From Methylicorpusculum sp. (GTDB lineage: Bacteria > Pseudomonadota > Gammaproteobacteria > Methylococcales > Methylomonadaceae): DNA of 64,000 nucleotides. Positions within the stretch are counted from its first letter, which is position 1, and the number at the start of each line of letters is the position of its first letter. The stretch covers positions 1 to 64,000 of the forward strand of contig NZ_JAUSBX010000083.1 of NCBI RefSeq assembly GCF_030651835.1, given 5' to 3'. The notes under the pieces were generated by a model, which worked only from the letters and a program-made list of their open reading frames with translations, had not been told where the DNA came from and made no database searches. Made by a program: the position numbers and the translations under genes. Shown in pieces: positions 1 to 8,392 of this stretch.

Positions 1-143
1 GTGGTTTTAGCCACTGACAAGCCTATTTTAGGCGGATAAGTGGTAAAATCGGTGCCAGCACGATAGATCTTGGTGCTTCGTATTAATTATAACATATTGT
101 ATTATATGGCATATTTTGATTTTCTTTCAGGCACTAAATAGCC

Positions 144-1802
144 ATGAATGACGACAAAACCGTTTTTAAACCCACCTTATCGGGCAACGCAGTGGTTGAC
201 GAAGATCGTACCGTGATATTTAAACCGGACGCGCTAAACGTAAGCTTGGTGGGATCTCAGGGTGAAATCATTGCGGCCTATTCATTTTCCGACCGATTTA
301 CGGCAGGTCGCTCTTTGGATAATTCTATCGTTATCAAAAACGATGTGGTCAGCCGTCATCATCTTGAAGTTAAATGGGAAAACGGCGGATGGTGGATTGC
401 TAATCTGCAAAGTGCGAACGGTCTTTATATCAATGGCAGACTGATTCAACAAAAAGAAAAACTAAACCTGCCCTGCTCTGTTGCCTTAGGCCTTTCAGGT
501 ATTCAGCTAAAAATCCAATTAGCAAAACACGCTGAGAATGACGATCAGACGCAAGTTAAAGTCCTACTTGCCGAACCTTTGCCTGTTGATAAAAGTCATG
601 CGGCACGGAATTTATCTCAAGAACACATCAAATCCCGATTACTCGCCGAAGAAGCGGCAGACGATATGGGTGACTACACATTGATGGTTCGAAAACTGAT
701 CCATGAAGACCGTGTTGTTCGAAAAAAAGGTTATAAAAAAATTATTTGGGCCTTGGGAAGTTTATTTTTATTGTCACTCGGATTGGCCGCCTATCAGCAG
801 ATTGCGTTGAATAATGCCCGTAAACTGGCGATTGACATGTTCTATGACATCAAAATGCTGGAAGTTGGTTTATCTCAGGCCGATATTAAGTTGGAAGAAA
901 GTGCGGAAACACTGGATAAAACCATGCGGGCCATCAGTACTGAAAAATTGAGGATCGAACAGGAACAACTGAAATTGGAACAGGAAAAAATAGCCGCAGA
1001 AAGAAAGCGCATGCTTCAGGACCGGGAAAGATTGGCGAATATGAAAGCCAAATACCGACAGTATGTTGAAGAAGCCAATTCATTACGTTTAAGGTTTCCA
1101 ACAAAAGCCCAATACGAGGAAGAATTGATTGCAAAGGTCGCCAGGGAGCTGGGGGAAAGCGAATTGGAACTCCCAGAAGACTTTGTGGTTGAGGTGAGAA
1201 AATATATTCAATACTGGCAAGGTTCTTCAAGAATCCAGCGTGCGATAGAAACACTGGAAAAAAACAGTTTACTGCCCATTGTGATAGACACACTAAAAAA
1301 GCACGGGATGCCGCTCTATTTTATTTATTTGCCTCTTCAGGAAAGTAATTACGATACCCAAGCCATAGGCCCTGAAACTAAATACGGTGTCGCTAAAGGC
1401 GCCTGGCAACTGCTGGCAAGTACGGCCCAGCAATACGGTGTTGAACCGGGGCCTTTGGCAAACGTGCCTGAGTATGATGAGCTCGACGGCCGTTTTGATT
1501 TCAACCAAGCCACGCAAGCCGGCATAAAGTATTTGAGGCATATCTACAGCACAGAGGCTCAAGCGTCGGGATTGCTGGTGATGGCCAGTTACAACTACGG
1601 TGACAATCGGGTGAAGGGAATGATTAATAAAATGCCGGATAACCCGCGTGATAAAAATTTCTGGAAATTTCTTCAGCAATATGAACTTCCGAAAGAAACC
1701 AAAGATTATGTCTTTTATATTTTTTCCGCAGCGGTCATTGGCGAAGATCCGCAGCATTTCGGATTTAAATTCAATCCCCCATTGTTTAACGCAAGCCAAT
1801 AA
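144..1802 (+). CDS. FHA-domain / lytic transglycosylase (SLT) fusion membrane protein
   Basis: The 552-residue protein has an N-terminal FHA domain (about residues 38-125; GRS at 55-57, SRHH at 70-73, NG turn at 97-98), a single membrane segment (about 200-222), a charged coiled coil (about 238-318) and a C-terminal SLT/MltD-like transglycosylase domain (about 388-540). The probable catalytic Glu is E400 in LPLQESNY. FHA domains bind phosphothreonine; SLT domains cleave peptidoglycan glycan strands. The topology implied is cytoplasmic FHA and periplasmic enzyme, so a cytoplasmic phospho-signal could be passed to wall remodelling (inference). The N-terminus carries two similar Thr-containing stretches, KTVFKP and RTVIFKP, which could be phosphorylation targets. 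The stop codon lies inside the 9-bp duplication made by the downstream mobile element. No Ser/Thr kinase gene is visible nearby. Confidence 0.85.
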   Translation: MNDDKTVFKPTLSGNAVVDEDRTVIFKPDALNVSLVGSQGEIIAAYSFSDRFTAGRSLDNSIVIKNDVVSRHHLEVKWENGGWWIANLQSANGLYINGRLIQQKEKLNLPCSVALGLSGIQLKIQLAKHAENDDQTQVKVLLAEPLPVDKSHAARNLSQEHIKSRLLAEEAADDMGDYTLMVRKLIHEDRVVRKKGYKKIIWALGSLFLLSLGLAAYQQIALNNARKLAIDMFYDIKMLEVGLSQADIKLEESAETLDKTMRAISTEKLRIEQEQLKLEQEKIAAERKRMLQDRERLANMKAKYRQYVEEANSLRLRFPTKAQYEEELIAKVARELGESELELPEDFVVEVRKYIQYWQGSSRIQRAIETLEKNSLLPIVIDTLKKHGMPLYFIYLPLQESNYDTQAIGPETKYGVAKGAWQLLASTAQQYGVEPGPLANVPEYDELDGRFDFNQATQAGIKYLRHIYSTEAQASGLLVMASYNYGDNRVKGMINKMPDNPRDKNFWKFLQQYELPKETKDYVFYIFSAAVIGEDPQHFGFKFNPPLFNASQ

Positions 1803-2030
1803 TTAGCCCAGCAATTCTCAGTTTGATCCTTCGGCGTCATTTTGGGCTGGGAAAAGCCTTTTGAGAAACGCCGTAAACCCTTCCATGGGGGCTTGACAGC
1901 AGCATCTGACCGCCAAGGAGGTTGGAAATGCAGATTTTGTCTGGAATAAAAATCTGCCCTGCTGCCGACATCCTCAAAAAGCTTCCCTCAGCTCTTTTTC
2001 CCTTCAAATTGAGAATTGCTGTAATTAGCC
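1800..2030 (-). mobile_element. MITE-like element, family A copy 1 (with 9-bp target duplication)
   Basis: A 213-nt element (1809-2021) has inverted ends CAGCAATTCTCA... and ...GAGAATTGCTG and is flanked on both sides by the exact 9-bp repeat TAATTAGCC (1800-1808 and 2022-2030). It is the reverse-oriented relative of the elements at 40368-40529 and 63695-63853. Most of its length is quasi-palindromic. Compared with the others it has about 50 extra bases in the centre (about 1907-1957), which themselves hold a hairpin (CAGATTTT...AAAATCTG, 1931-1956). It encodes no protein, so it must have been mobilised in trans. It lies between the FHA gene and convergent msrP and may act as a terminator. 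Confidence 0.85.
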
Positions 2031-2065
2031 TCTGTTAAACTATCCGCCCGGTAACTCTGGCTTAC

Positions 2066-3013
2066 TCAGAAATTGTTCTTCAAATCCATACCCGCGTAAA
2101 GCGAAGCCACTTCCGAACCGTAACCGTTAAAAAGTTCAGTCGCTCTTTTCGGCGTAAAAACACCGGCACCCAGCACCCGCTCACGGCTCTGGCTCCAGCG
2201 GGGATGAGGGACGCTGGGATTGACATTGGCATAAAACCCATATTCATGAGACGCGCTTTTGTTCCATGCGGTTTGAGGCATGTTTTCCTGAAATTTGATT
2301 TTTACAATGGCCTTAATGCTTTTGAAGCCATATTTCCAGGGCACAATCAATCTAAGTGGCGCACCGTTTTGTTTCGGTAATTCATCGTCATACATTCCGG
2401 TTGCCATTAAAGTCAGAGGGTGCATCGCCTCATCAATTCTCAAGCCTTCTATATAAGGCCATTCCAGCACTTTACTTTTCTGCCCGACCATAACGAAGGG
2501 GTTATAAAGCGTTGTAAATTCGACAAATCGGGCTTTTGAAGTGGGATTAAATTGTTTTAAAAGACCGGCTAGCGGAAAGCCTATCCAGGGCACAACCATC
2601 GACCAGGCTTCAACACAGCGGAACCGATAAATACGCTGCTCCAGCGGATTATTTTTTAAAATATCATCCAGATCAAATATGCCCGGTTTTTCACATTCGC
2701 CTTCCACCGTAATCGTCCATGGACGCGTCGTCAGCTTTTGGGCAAGGACACTGGAATCTGTTTTATTGGTCGAAAATTCGTAGTAATTGGTGTAACCGGC
2801 AACATCTTCAAAATCATTGGGCTTAAGATCAGCTGAATAAGGCCCTAAAGGTACATTGGCATATTTTTTGGCTTCCGCCAATGATTCACCCGGCAGAAAC
2901 GAGAGCGCTGCCGCTCCGGCAGCGGCTTTAATAATCGCCCTGCGAGCCGTAAAAATACGTTGATCGGTAATTTCTCGCTCAGGAATTGTGGCTTTCGTTT
3001 TGATTATCATCAT
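2066..3013 (-). CDS. msrP: Protein-methionine-sulfoxide reductase catalytic subunit MsrP (YedY family)
   Basis: This 315-aa periplasmic molybdoenzyme repairs oxidised methionine in envelope proteins. The N-terminus has a twin-arginine signal (TARRAIIKAAAG, about residues 22-33), as expected for a cofactor-loaded Tat substrate. The oxidoreductase molybdopterin domain follows, with the molybdenum-ligating Cys in YRFRCVEAWSMVVPW (C133). The start at 3013 overlaps the stop of the upstream DoxX gene by 4 bases, so the two are translationally coupled. In most gammaproteobacteria the partner is the haem membrane protein MsrQ; no msrQ is adjacent here. Family assignment is strong; the electron donor is open. 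Confidence 0.92.
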   Translation of the reverse strand: MMIIKTKATIPEREITDQRIFTARRAIIKAAAGAAALSFLPGESLAEAKKYANVPLGPYSADLKPNDFEDVAGYTNYYEFSTNKTDSSVLAQKLTTRPWTITVEGECEKPGIFDLDDILKNNPLEQRIYRFRCVEAWSMVVPWIGFPLAGLLKQFNPTSKARFVEFTTLYNPFVMVGQKSKVLEWPYIEGLRIDEAMHPLTLMATGMYDDELPKQNGAPLRLIVPWKYGFKSIKAIVKIKFQENMPQTAWNKSASHEYGFYANVNPSVPHPRWSQSRERVLGAGVFTPKRATELFNGYGSEVASLYAGMDLKNNF

Positions 3014-3651
3014 TCATCCTGTGTATAACGCTTTGACAGCCAATAATCGATAGAAACATAACGGCCGCCACCGTAAAAAAACAAAACCAATAACATAATA
3101 AAATAAGTTGCCGCAAACTCCATTCCGTTATTTAAGACGACGAAGCTTCCATTTTCGGTCAATACGTCATAGTTACTGAATTGCTGCAAAATTGATTTTG
3201 CCTGTTCCAGACTTTCAATGGCTGCGCGCGTTCTGTCTGTTGCAAAAAGTCCTGAGCCGGTCGCGATAGCCAACCAGCCATTTTTAAGATGCACCATAAC
3301 ACCTGCAATAATCATGATGACCATCAGCGGAATTGATATAACGCGGACACTAAAGCCGATCAGCAGGAAAATAGCCCCCAACACTTCTATCAATGCGACC
3401 AGGAATACCATCAAATAAGGTAAAGGCAAGCCTAATCCCCCGTCACTGTTGCCAAACCACTCCGCGGTCTCGGTAAAATTCATAAACTTTTCTGATCCTG
3501 CCATCCACAGAACAGGGACAAGATAAAGACGTAATGCCAACAAAACAATAAAATCCGCATAACGCGATTTATCCAACCAGTTATTAAAAAGATGTGTACC
3601 CTGCAGGCCTCTTTCAAATAGATGCTTATAGTCAATCTCTTTCAAATTCAT
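3010..3651 (-). CDS. DoxX-family inner-membrane protein coupled to msrP
   Basis: The 213-residue protein has about four hydrophobic segments. It matches the DoxX family in the pattern RLYLVPVLWMAGSEKF near residue 41, a central IEVLGAIFLLIGF helix and a final membrane helix around 180-195. DoxX proteins are poorly understood; some are subunits of quinol-linked oxidoreductases. Its gene immediately precedes msrP with a 4-base overlap. By position it may supply electrons from the quinone pool to MsrP in place of MsrQ, or anchor the complex (inference). The insertion between the third and fourth helices (about 125-175) contains no obvious haem ligands. Confidence 0.75.
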   Translation of the reverse strand: MNLKEIDYKHLFERGLQGTHLFNNWLDKSRYADFIVLLALRLYLVPVLWMAGSEKFMNFTETAEWFGNSDGGLGLPLPYLMVFLVALIEVLGAIFLLIGFSVRVISIPLMVIMIIAGVMVHLKNGWLAIATGSGLFATDRTRAAIESLEQAKSILQQFSNYDVLTENGSFVVLNNGMEFAATYFIMLLVLFFYGGGRYVSIDYWLSKRYTQDE

Positions 3652-3789
3652 CGCTTATCCCCTAAATATTTAGTTCTATGGACCGTCTGACTAACATTAT
3701 CGTATATTATTTTAAAATACTGACTTCATGTTACCCAGTTAAACCCCAAGTGATTGCTGTGTCAATCGGCTTATTTCCAGGAAATCAAT

Positions 3790-4113
3790 ATGACCAATAT
3801 TTTTGCCAACATACCTTCAGACATACCTGGAGAAATTATCGAAAATCTGGTCAATAACGACATTATCAGAATTGAACGCATCATCTCAAAAGGCCATATT
3901 ACTCCTTATGAACAGTGGTACGACCAAAGCCATGACGAATGGATATTGATACTGCAGGGTCAAGCGTTGCTGGGTTATAAAGAGCCTGATCAAGCGATAA
4001 AGCTGGTTCAGGGCGACCATCTGCTGATCCCTGCCCATCAAAAGCACCGGGTTGAGTGGACAAAGCCGGACGAACTGACTATTTGGCTGGCTATTCACTG
4101 GCAAGCTCACTAA
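3790..4113 (+). CDS. Cupin-domain protein
   Basis: A small (107-aa) single-domain cupin. A longer reading begins at 3754, but ATG 3790 is better placed after the AGGAAAT ribosome-binding stretch. Motif 1 contains HDEWILILQGQALL and motif 2 GDHLLIPAHQKHRVEW, the usual double-stranded beta-barrel strands with candidate metal-binding His/Glu residues. The substrate cannot be deduced. It is a single gene between divergent doxX-msrP and the convergent membrane protein at 4251. Confidence 0.75.
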   Translation: MTNIFANIPSDIPGEIIENLVNNDIIRIERIISKGHITPYEQWYDQSHDEWILILQGQALLGYKEPDQAIKLVQGDHLLIPAHQKHRVEWTKPDELTIWLAIHWQAH

Positions 4114-4138
4114 ATAAATCGGCATCCATCCGGACCTC

Positions 4139-4212
4139 ATGCCTGAGCAGCATCCCTGCTGCGGACTTTCCGCAAAGCTTCTTTTTCTCATCAAATCAGG
4201 GATTGTTATAGC
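4139..4212. repeat. Possible degenerate half-copy of repeat family A
   Basis: The stretch containing CCCTGCTGC, AAAGCTTC, TTTTTC and ATCAAAT follows the order of blocks in one half of the family A element (compare 1957-2021), with deletions and substitutions. No target duplication was seen. It may be an old copy or chance similarity. Confidence 0.35.
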
Positions 4213-4250
4213 CAATTGAAACCGGTTCAGCAACTGTGCTTCCGCCTGTA

Positions 4251-4979
4251 TTATTCATTTTCATAACTATAAACGGACTGGTTTTTTGGTTGAGCTTCAA
4301 AATACTTTTTGAATACAGGCATAAAACTAGCTGTAATAGGAATTGAGTAAAAACAATAAATCGCCGCAGCCTCTCCCGTTGAAACACCGAGTAACCATTG
4401 AGGCATAAACAGGGTCATGATGGCCATCGCCAAATGGTAGGAGGAAATTTTCCAGTTATTTTCCCAAAGAAATCCGCTGAATGCCAATGCAAACAAGGAG
4501 CCATGGGTTACGAGCATGCCAAAGGCGCTTGAGATGGCATAACCGATGTGATACTGGCCCATGAACAAACATGAAAACATCTGACCAATAAAATTGGGCG
4601 CAATACCAAATAACTGCCAATCATTGGGCAATTGCGTGAAAATCAAAAAGCAAATACTCATTGAAGTGCCTATCATTGCCGCTTTTTTAAGCGCATCTCT
4701 ATCGGTTGAATAAGTTGCTAATGCAGGCATGATGGCAAATGCCTGTAAACCGATGTGATAAGCCGATAATTCACTTAACAATAAATTGGTCCCATAACCA
4801 CATTGATCGGCAACCGGATAAGCAAAGTATTGAATAAATTCCATTAAAGAAAAATGAAAAATCGCATAAGCTCTAGCGAGTCGAACCCAAAAAACTTCTT
4901 CCTTGTCTGTAAATGTTAGACTTGAAGCAACCAGACCCGCAATACCGAGTCCCAAAGACATATTTGCACTAAAACACAT
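4251..4979 (-). CDS. Multipass membrane protein of the 'MCFSA' type, unknown function
   Basis: The protein has about six to seven hydrophobic segments. It opens with MCFSANMSLGLG when read from ATG 4979; an alternative upstream ATG at 4991 adds MRFF. I prefer 4979 because uncharacterised membrane proteins of this kind typically begin MCFSA. Features are an early aromatic helix with SLMEFIQYF, several His residues facing membrane segments (for example SAYHIGLQ and YHIGYAIS) and a charged C-terminal tail. No catalytic motif or transporter signature was identified, and its function is unknown. Confidence 0.7.
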   Translation of the reverse strand: MCFSANMSLGLGIAGLVASSLTFTDKEEVFWVRLARAYAIFHFSLMEFIQYFAYPVADQCGYGTNLLLSELSAYHIGLQAFAIMPALATYSTDRDALKKAAMIGTSMSICFLIFTQLPNDWQLFGIAPNFIGQMFSCLFMGQYHIGYAISSAFGMLVTHGSLFALAFSGFLWENNWKISSYHLAMAIMTLFMPQWLLGVSTGEAAAIYCFYSIPITASFMPVFKKYFEAQPKNQSVYSYENE

Positions 4980-4991
4980 AAAAAATCTCAT

Positions 4992-5562
4992 CAGTCAGTT
5001 AAAAAAATCAGCTCACCTTCATCTGCTTGATGCCGGCTTTTGGGTTAATTTGCGCATATTCAACTATTTTGATTTGTTTTGAATAGTTCAAGTAATTACC
5101 ACTAACAGGGAATTATACCTTGTTGATGAGCGAGCGCCCTCTCTCATCGATTTCTTTAGCAATCTCCAGTTTTATGATAGGAAAGGGAAATTAGCCAGAA
5201 TTTATCAGCCATTTTATCTAAAAAACAAAACCTTACCGGCAACAAATATTCATTCGGGAATGCCTGGAACAACTTGCGGCAATTCCTATAAAAAATATTA
5301 ATGGTATACTTTCAGCCGTAACATAACGATCTGCTTATTTACCGCCAAAATTATAACTATACTTGGCAGATTGACAGCTCTCCTTAATTCTCAGGAATTA
5401 TCCCAAAACTGATATAGCTGATCTAAGCTTTTGCAAATGCCAAAAGTTACTGTTTGACTCCAATGACAGGAGCACAAACCCTGATGCTTAAATTTATCCA
5501 TTCCCCTTGATTAAAGCTATCTTTCAATCATAACTGACTTTTTAATCTCCTGGAGCAACCGT
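4992..5562. other. Intergenic region upstream of the Pat-like gene
   Basis: An AT-rich 570-base gap without a convincing gene. An extended -10-like TGGTATACT lies at 5302-5310 without a good -35 at normal spacing. A ribosome-binding stretch (CCTGGAGC) precedes the ATG at 5563. Nothing else stands out. Confidence 0.5.
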
Positions 5563-8244
5563 ATGGGTCCCCATTACCTGAGTCCATTTTTCACCCCTAG
5601 AAGCGTCGCTGTCATAGGGGCTACAGAGCGGCCTGAAAGCGTGGGCCACCGTATTATGATCAACATGCAAGAGGCTGGTTTTAGCGGCGGACTTTATCCC
5701 GTTAATCCCAACCGCGAAATGATCTGCGGTTTAAAAGCCTATCCTGACTTGGCAGCAATTCCTGAAAAAATTGAATTGGCCGTTATTGCGACACCGGCAC
5801 ACACAGTGCCCGGAATTATTCGTCAATGCGGAGAAAAATCGATTGGCTCAGTCATCATCATCTCTGCCGGTTTTGGTGAACAGGACTCTGCCGGCAAACA
5901 TTTGCAGCAAGAAGTTCTCGATATTGCACATCGCTACAGCATTAGAATTATCGGGCCAAATTGCCTGGGCATCATTCGTCCGAACGGGCATCTGAATGCC
6001 ACTTTTGGCGATGGCGTCATTAAAGACGGAAATCTGGCGCTACTTTCACAATCTGGCGCAGTATGTACTGCCATTCTGGACTGGGCTCAATCCATGGATA
6101 TCGGCTTTTCAACGGTCGTCTCCATGGGAGGCGCTGCAGATATCGATTTTGGTGAAGTGCTCGATTACCTTGCCTTAGACAGTAAAACCACCGGAATCTT
6201 GATGTATGTCGAGGGTATCAGAGATGCCAGACGTTTTTTGAGCGGATTGAAAGCGGCAGCCCGGCTTAAACCGGTTATCTTGATCAAATCAGGGCGCCAT
6301 GAAAGTGGCTGTAAAGCGGCTATGTCACACACCGGCGCCATGATAGGCGGTGATGACGTTTTTGATGCTGCGATTGAAAGAGCCGGCGTGGTAAGAGCTT
6401 ACAGTATCGCCCAGCTGTTTTCTGCTGCACGGGTGCTGGCCAACAACTATACGGTTAAACAAAACCGTCTGGCCATCATCACGAACGCAGGGGGGCCCGG
6501 TGTCATGAGCACCGACCGCGCAGAAGAAGTCGGCGTGAAAATGGCTGAACTGAGCGAAGCGAGTCTGGAAGCCCTCAATAAGGTCTTACCGCCTCACTGG
6601 TCTCATGCGAATCCGGTTGATATTCTGGGTGACGCTACGCCTGAACGTTATAAAAATGCGCTGGAAATCTGCCTCAAGGACAAAAATATTGACGGTGCAC
6701 TGATTATTTTGACGCCGCAAGCGATGACCGATTCGAAACAGGTTGCCGAGTTGATTATCACCGCGTCCAAGACCACACAAAAGCCGGTTCTGGCATCCTG
6801 GACTGGCGGCAACCGGGTACAGGAAGGACGACGTCTGTTTGACAACAGCCGGGTCGCCCATTTCAGCACCCCGGAAGTTGCGGTAGATGCCTTCTCTTTC
6901 CTGGCTCGATATACACAAAATCAAATTCTGTTAAAGCAAATACCTTCAGCCCAAAACGAACAGGTTACCCATGATGTCGAGGGCTCACGGCTGATTATTG
7001 AACGCGTTCTGGCTGAAGGACGCCAGGTCATGACCGCGCAGGAATCGAAAGCTATCCTGGCGGCATTTAAAATTCCGGTCAACCATACCGTCAAGGTTGA
7101 TAACGCCAAGGAAGCCATTATCGCCGCTGAAACCTTGGGCTTTCCTGTGGCGCTGAAAGTGAATATGTCCCAGTTCTCGCATAAATCGGATATCGGGGGG
7201 GTGCGGCTTAATATCAACAGCGCCAAAGATGTATCCATGCACTATACGGAGATGGAAAACTTAATTAAGCAAAAATACCCGGATGTCAATGAAGTCACAA
7301 TGACCATCGAGCCGATGCATCGGTCTTACAGCGGGAGAGAACTGATGATAGGCGTCATCAGAGACCCTGTTTTCGGACCGGCAATATCGGTGGGCCTGGG
7401 TGGAACGATGGTAGAAATTCTCAATGATAAGGCAGTGGCATTACCGCCTTTGAATGAGTATATGGTTGAGCAAATGATTGCCAAAACCAAAGCAGCTAAA
7501 TATCTCAAACCCTTCCGGCAATTACCTGCGGCAAATATTAAAGCCTTGGTTAATACTTTGCTCAGCGTATCCAGCATGGTCAGTGAGTTACCCGAAATTT
7601 TGGAACTGGATATTAATCCGCTCATCGTAGACGACCGGGGGGTCATGGCGGTCGACGCCCGGATTAAAGTACAGATATCGCATCAACTGACGCCGTACAG
7701 CCATATGACGATTCACCCTTATCCGCATGAATTAATCCAGTATTATCAGTTACCCACCGGTGCCAACATTTGTATCAGACCGGTTCGGCCAGAAGATGCC
7801 GATATGGAGAAGGACTTTGTCCATCGTCTGTCCGAGCGCACCAAATATTTCCGTTTTATGCAGGCATTGCAAGAATTAACGCCCGAAATGGTCGTGCGCT
7901 TTACCCAAATCGATTATGACCGCGAAATCGCCTTTATCGCAGTCACCGAAGAAAACGGCAAACCCAAAGAACTTGGTGTCGGCCGTTACATGACTAATCC
8001 GGATGGGCATTCGGTCGAGTTCGCTTTAGTCGTATCGGATGATTGTCACGGTATGGGTATCGGAACCCGTCTGATGAAAACATTAATGCAGACGGCTAAA
8101 TACAAAGGCTTATCCTTTTTCGAGGGCGAAGTCTTGGCAATCAATAAGCCCATGTTATCTTTAGTAAAAAAACTGGGATTCACGATTGAGCCGGTTCCCG
8201 GCGATAAAGAAGTGGTTCGTGTGGTAAAAGACCTCAGAATGTAG
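5563..8244 (+). CDS. Acyl-CoA synthetase (NDP-forming)-like / GNAT acetyltransferase, Pat (PatZ/YfiQ) type
   Basis: The 893-aa protein has CoA-binding (about residues 10-105), succinyl-CoA-ligase-like (about 150-445), ATP-grasp (about 480-705) and C-terminal GNAT (about 735-890) domains. The GNAT acetyl-CoA loop reads CHGMGIGTRLM. This architecture is that of Pat/PatZ protein lysine acetyltransferases, which acetylate enzymes such as acetyl-CoA synthetase. The phosphohistidine-equivalent position is a His (H256 in MSHTGAMIG). As I recall, the enterobacterial YfiQ equivalent lacks it, so NDP-forming acyl-CoA synthetase activity may survive here (inference). The CTGGAGC ribosome-binding site supports the start. 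It is monocistronic, with a strong hairpin 90 bases past the stop. Confidence 0.85.
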   Translation: MGPHYLSPFFTPRSVAVIGATERPESVGHRIMINMQEAGFSGGLYPVNPNREMICGLKAYPDLAAIPEKIELAVIATPAHTVPGIIRQCGEKSIGSVIIISAGFGEQDSAGKHLQQEVLDIAHRYSIRIIGPNCLGIIRPNGHLNATFGDGVIKDGNLALLSQSGAVCTAILDWAQSMDIGFSTVVSMGGAADIDFGEVLDYLALDSKTTGILMYVEGIRDARRFLSGLKAAARLKPVILIKSGRHESGCKAAMSHTGAMIGGDDVFDAAIERAGVVRAYSIAQLFSAARVLANNYTVKQNRLAIITNAGGPGVMSTDRAEEVGVKMAELSEASLEALNKVLPPHWSHANPVDILGDATPERYKNALEICLKDKNIDGALIILTPQAMTDSKQVAELIITASKTTQKPVLASWTGGNRVQEGRRLFDNSRVAHFSTPEVAVDAFSFLARYTQNQILLKQIPSAQNEQVTHDVEGSRLIIERVLAEGRQVMTAQESKAILAAFKIPVNHTVKVDNAKEAIIAAETLGFPVALKVNMSQFSHKSDIGGVRLNINSAKDVSMHYTEMENLIKQKYPDVNEVTMTIEPMHRSYSGRELMIGVIRDPVFGPAISVGLGGTMVEILNDKAVALPPLNEYMVEQMIAKTKAAKYLKPFRQLPAANIKALVNTLLSVSSMVSELPEILELDINPLIVDDRGVMAVDARIKVQISHQLTPYSHMTIHPYPHELIQYYQLPTGANICIRPVRPEDADMEKDFVHRLSERTKYFRFMQALQELTPEMVVRFTQIDYDREIAFIAVTEENGKPKELGVGRYMTNPDGHSVEFALVVSDDCHGMGIGTRLMKTLMQTAKYKGLSFFEGEVLAINKPMLSLVKKLGFTIEPVPGDKEVVRVVKDLRM

Positions 8245-8334
8245 TGCTCCGATTTTATCAGTTAACAGGACAAGCTCGGTGCCGCTTGATTTTAAGGCAT
8301 GAAGAGTAAGATACAGACAATTTTTCGCATCACT

Positions 8335-8370
8335 CTACGGCAAACACGTGCTGTTTGCCGTAGCTTTTCC
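8335..8370 (+). terminator. Perfect 12-bp hairpin with short T-run
   Basis: CTACGGCAAACA (8335-8346), a 5-nt loop, then the exact complement TGTTTGCCGTAG (8352-8363), followed by CTTTTCC. It fits a Rho-independent terminator for the Pat-like gene, although it ends only 22 bases before the gcvT start, so it could also act in the gcvT leader. No glycine-riboswitch consensus was recognised around it. Confidence 0.7.
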
Positions 8371-8392
8371 TCATCATTTATCTTTGTGGTTA

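Noticed and set aside
1293-1799. 168-codon frame antisense to the FHA/transglycosylase gene
   Set aside because: Shadow of a well-supported coding region with no family resemblance.
8245-8392. Glycine riboswitch ahead of gcvT
   Set aside because: The leader has one strong hairpin but none of the conserved glycine aptamer core I can recognise.
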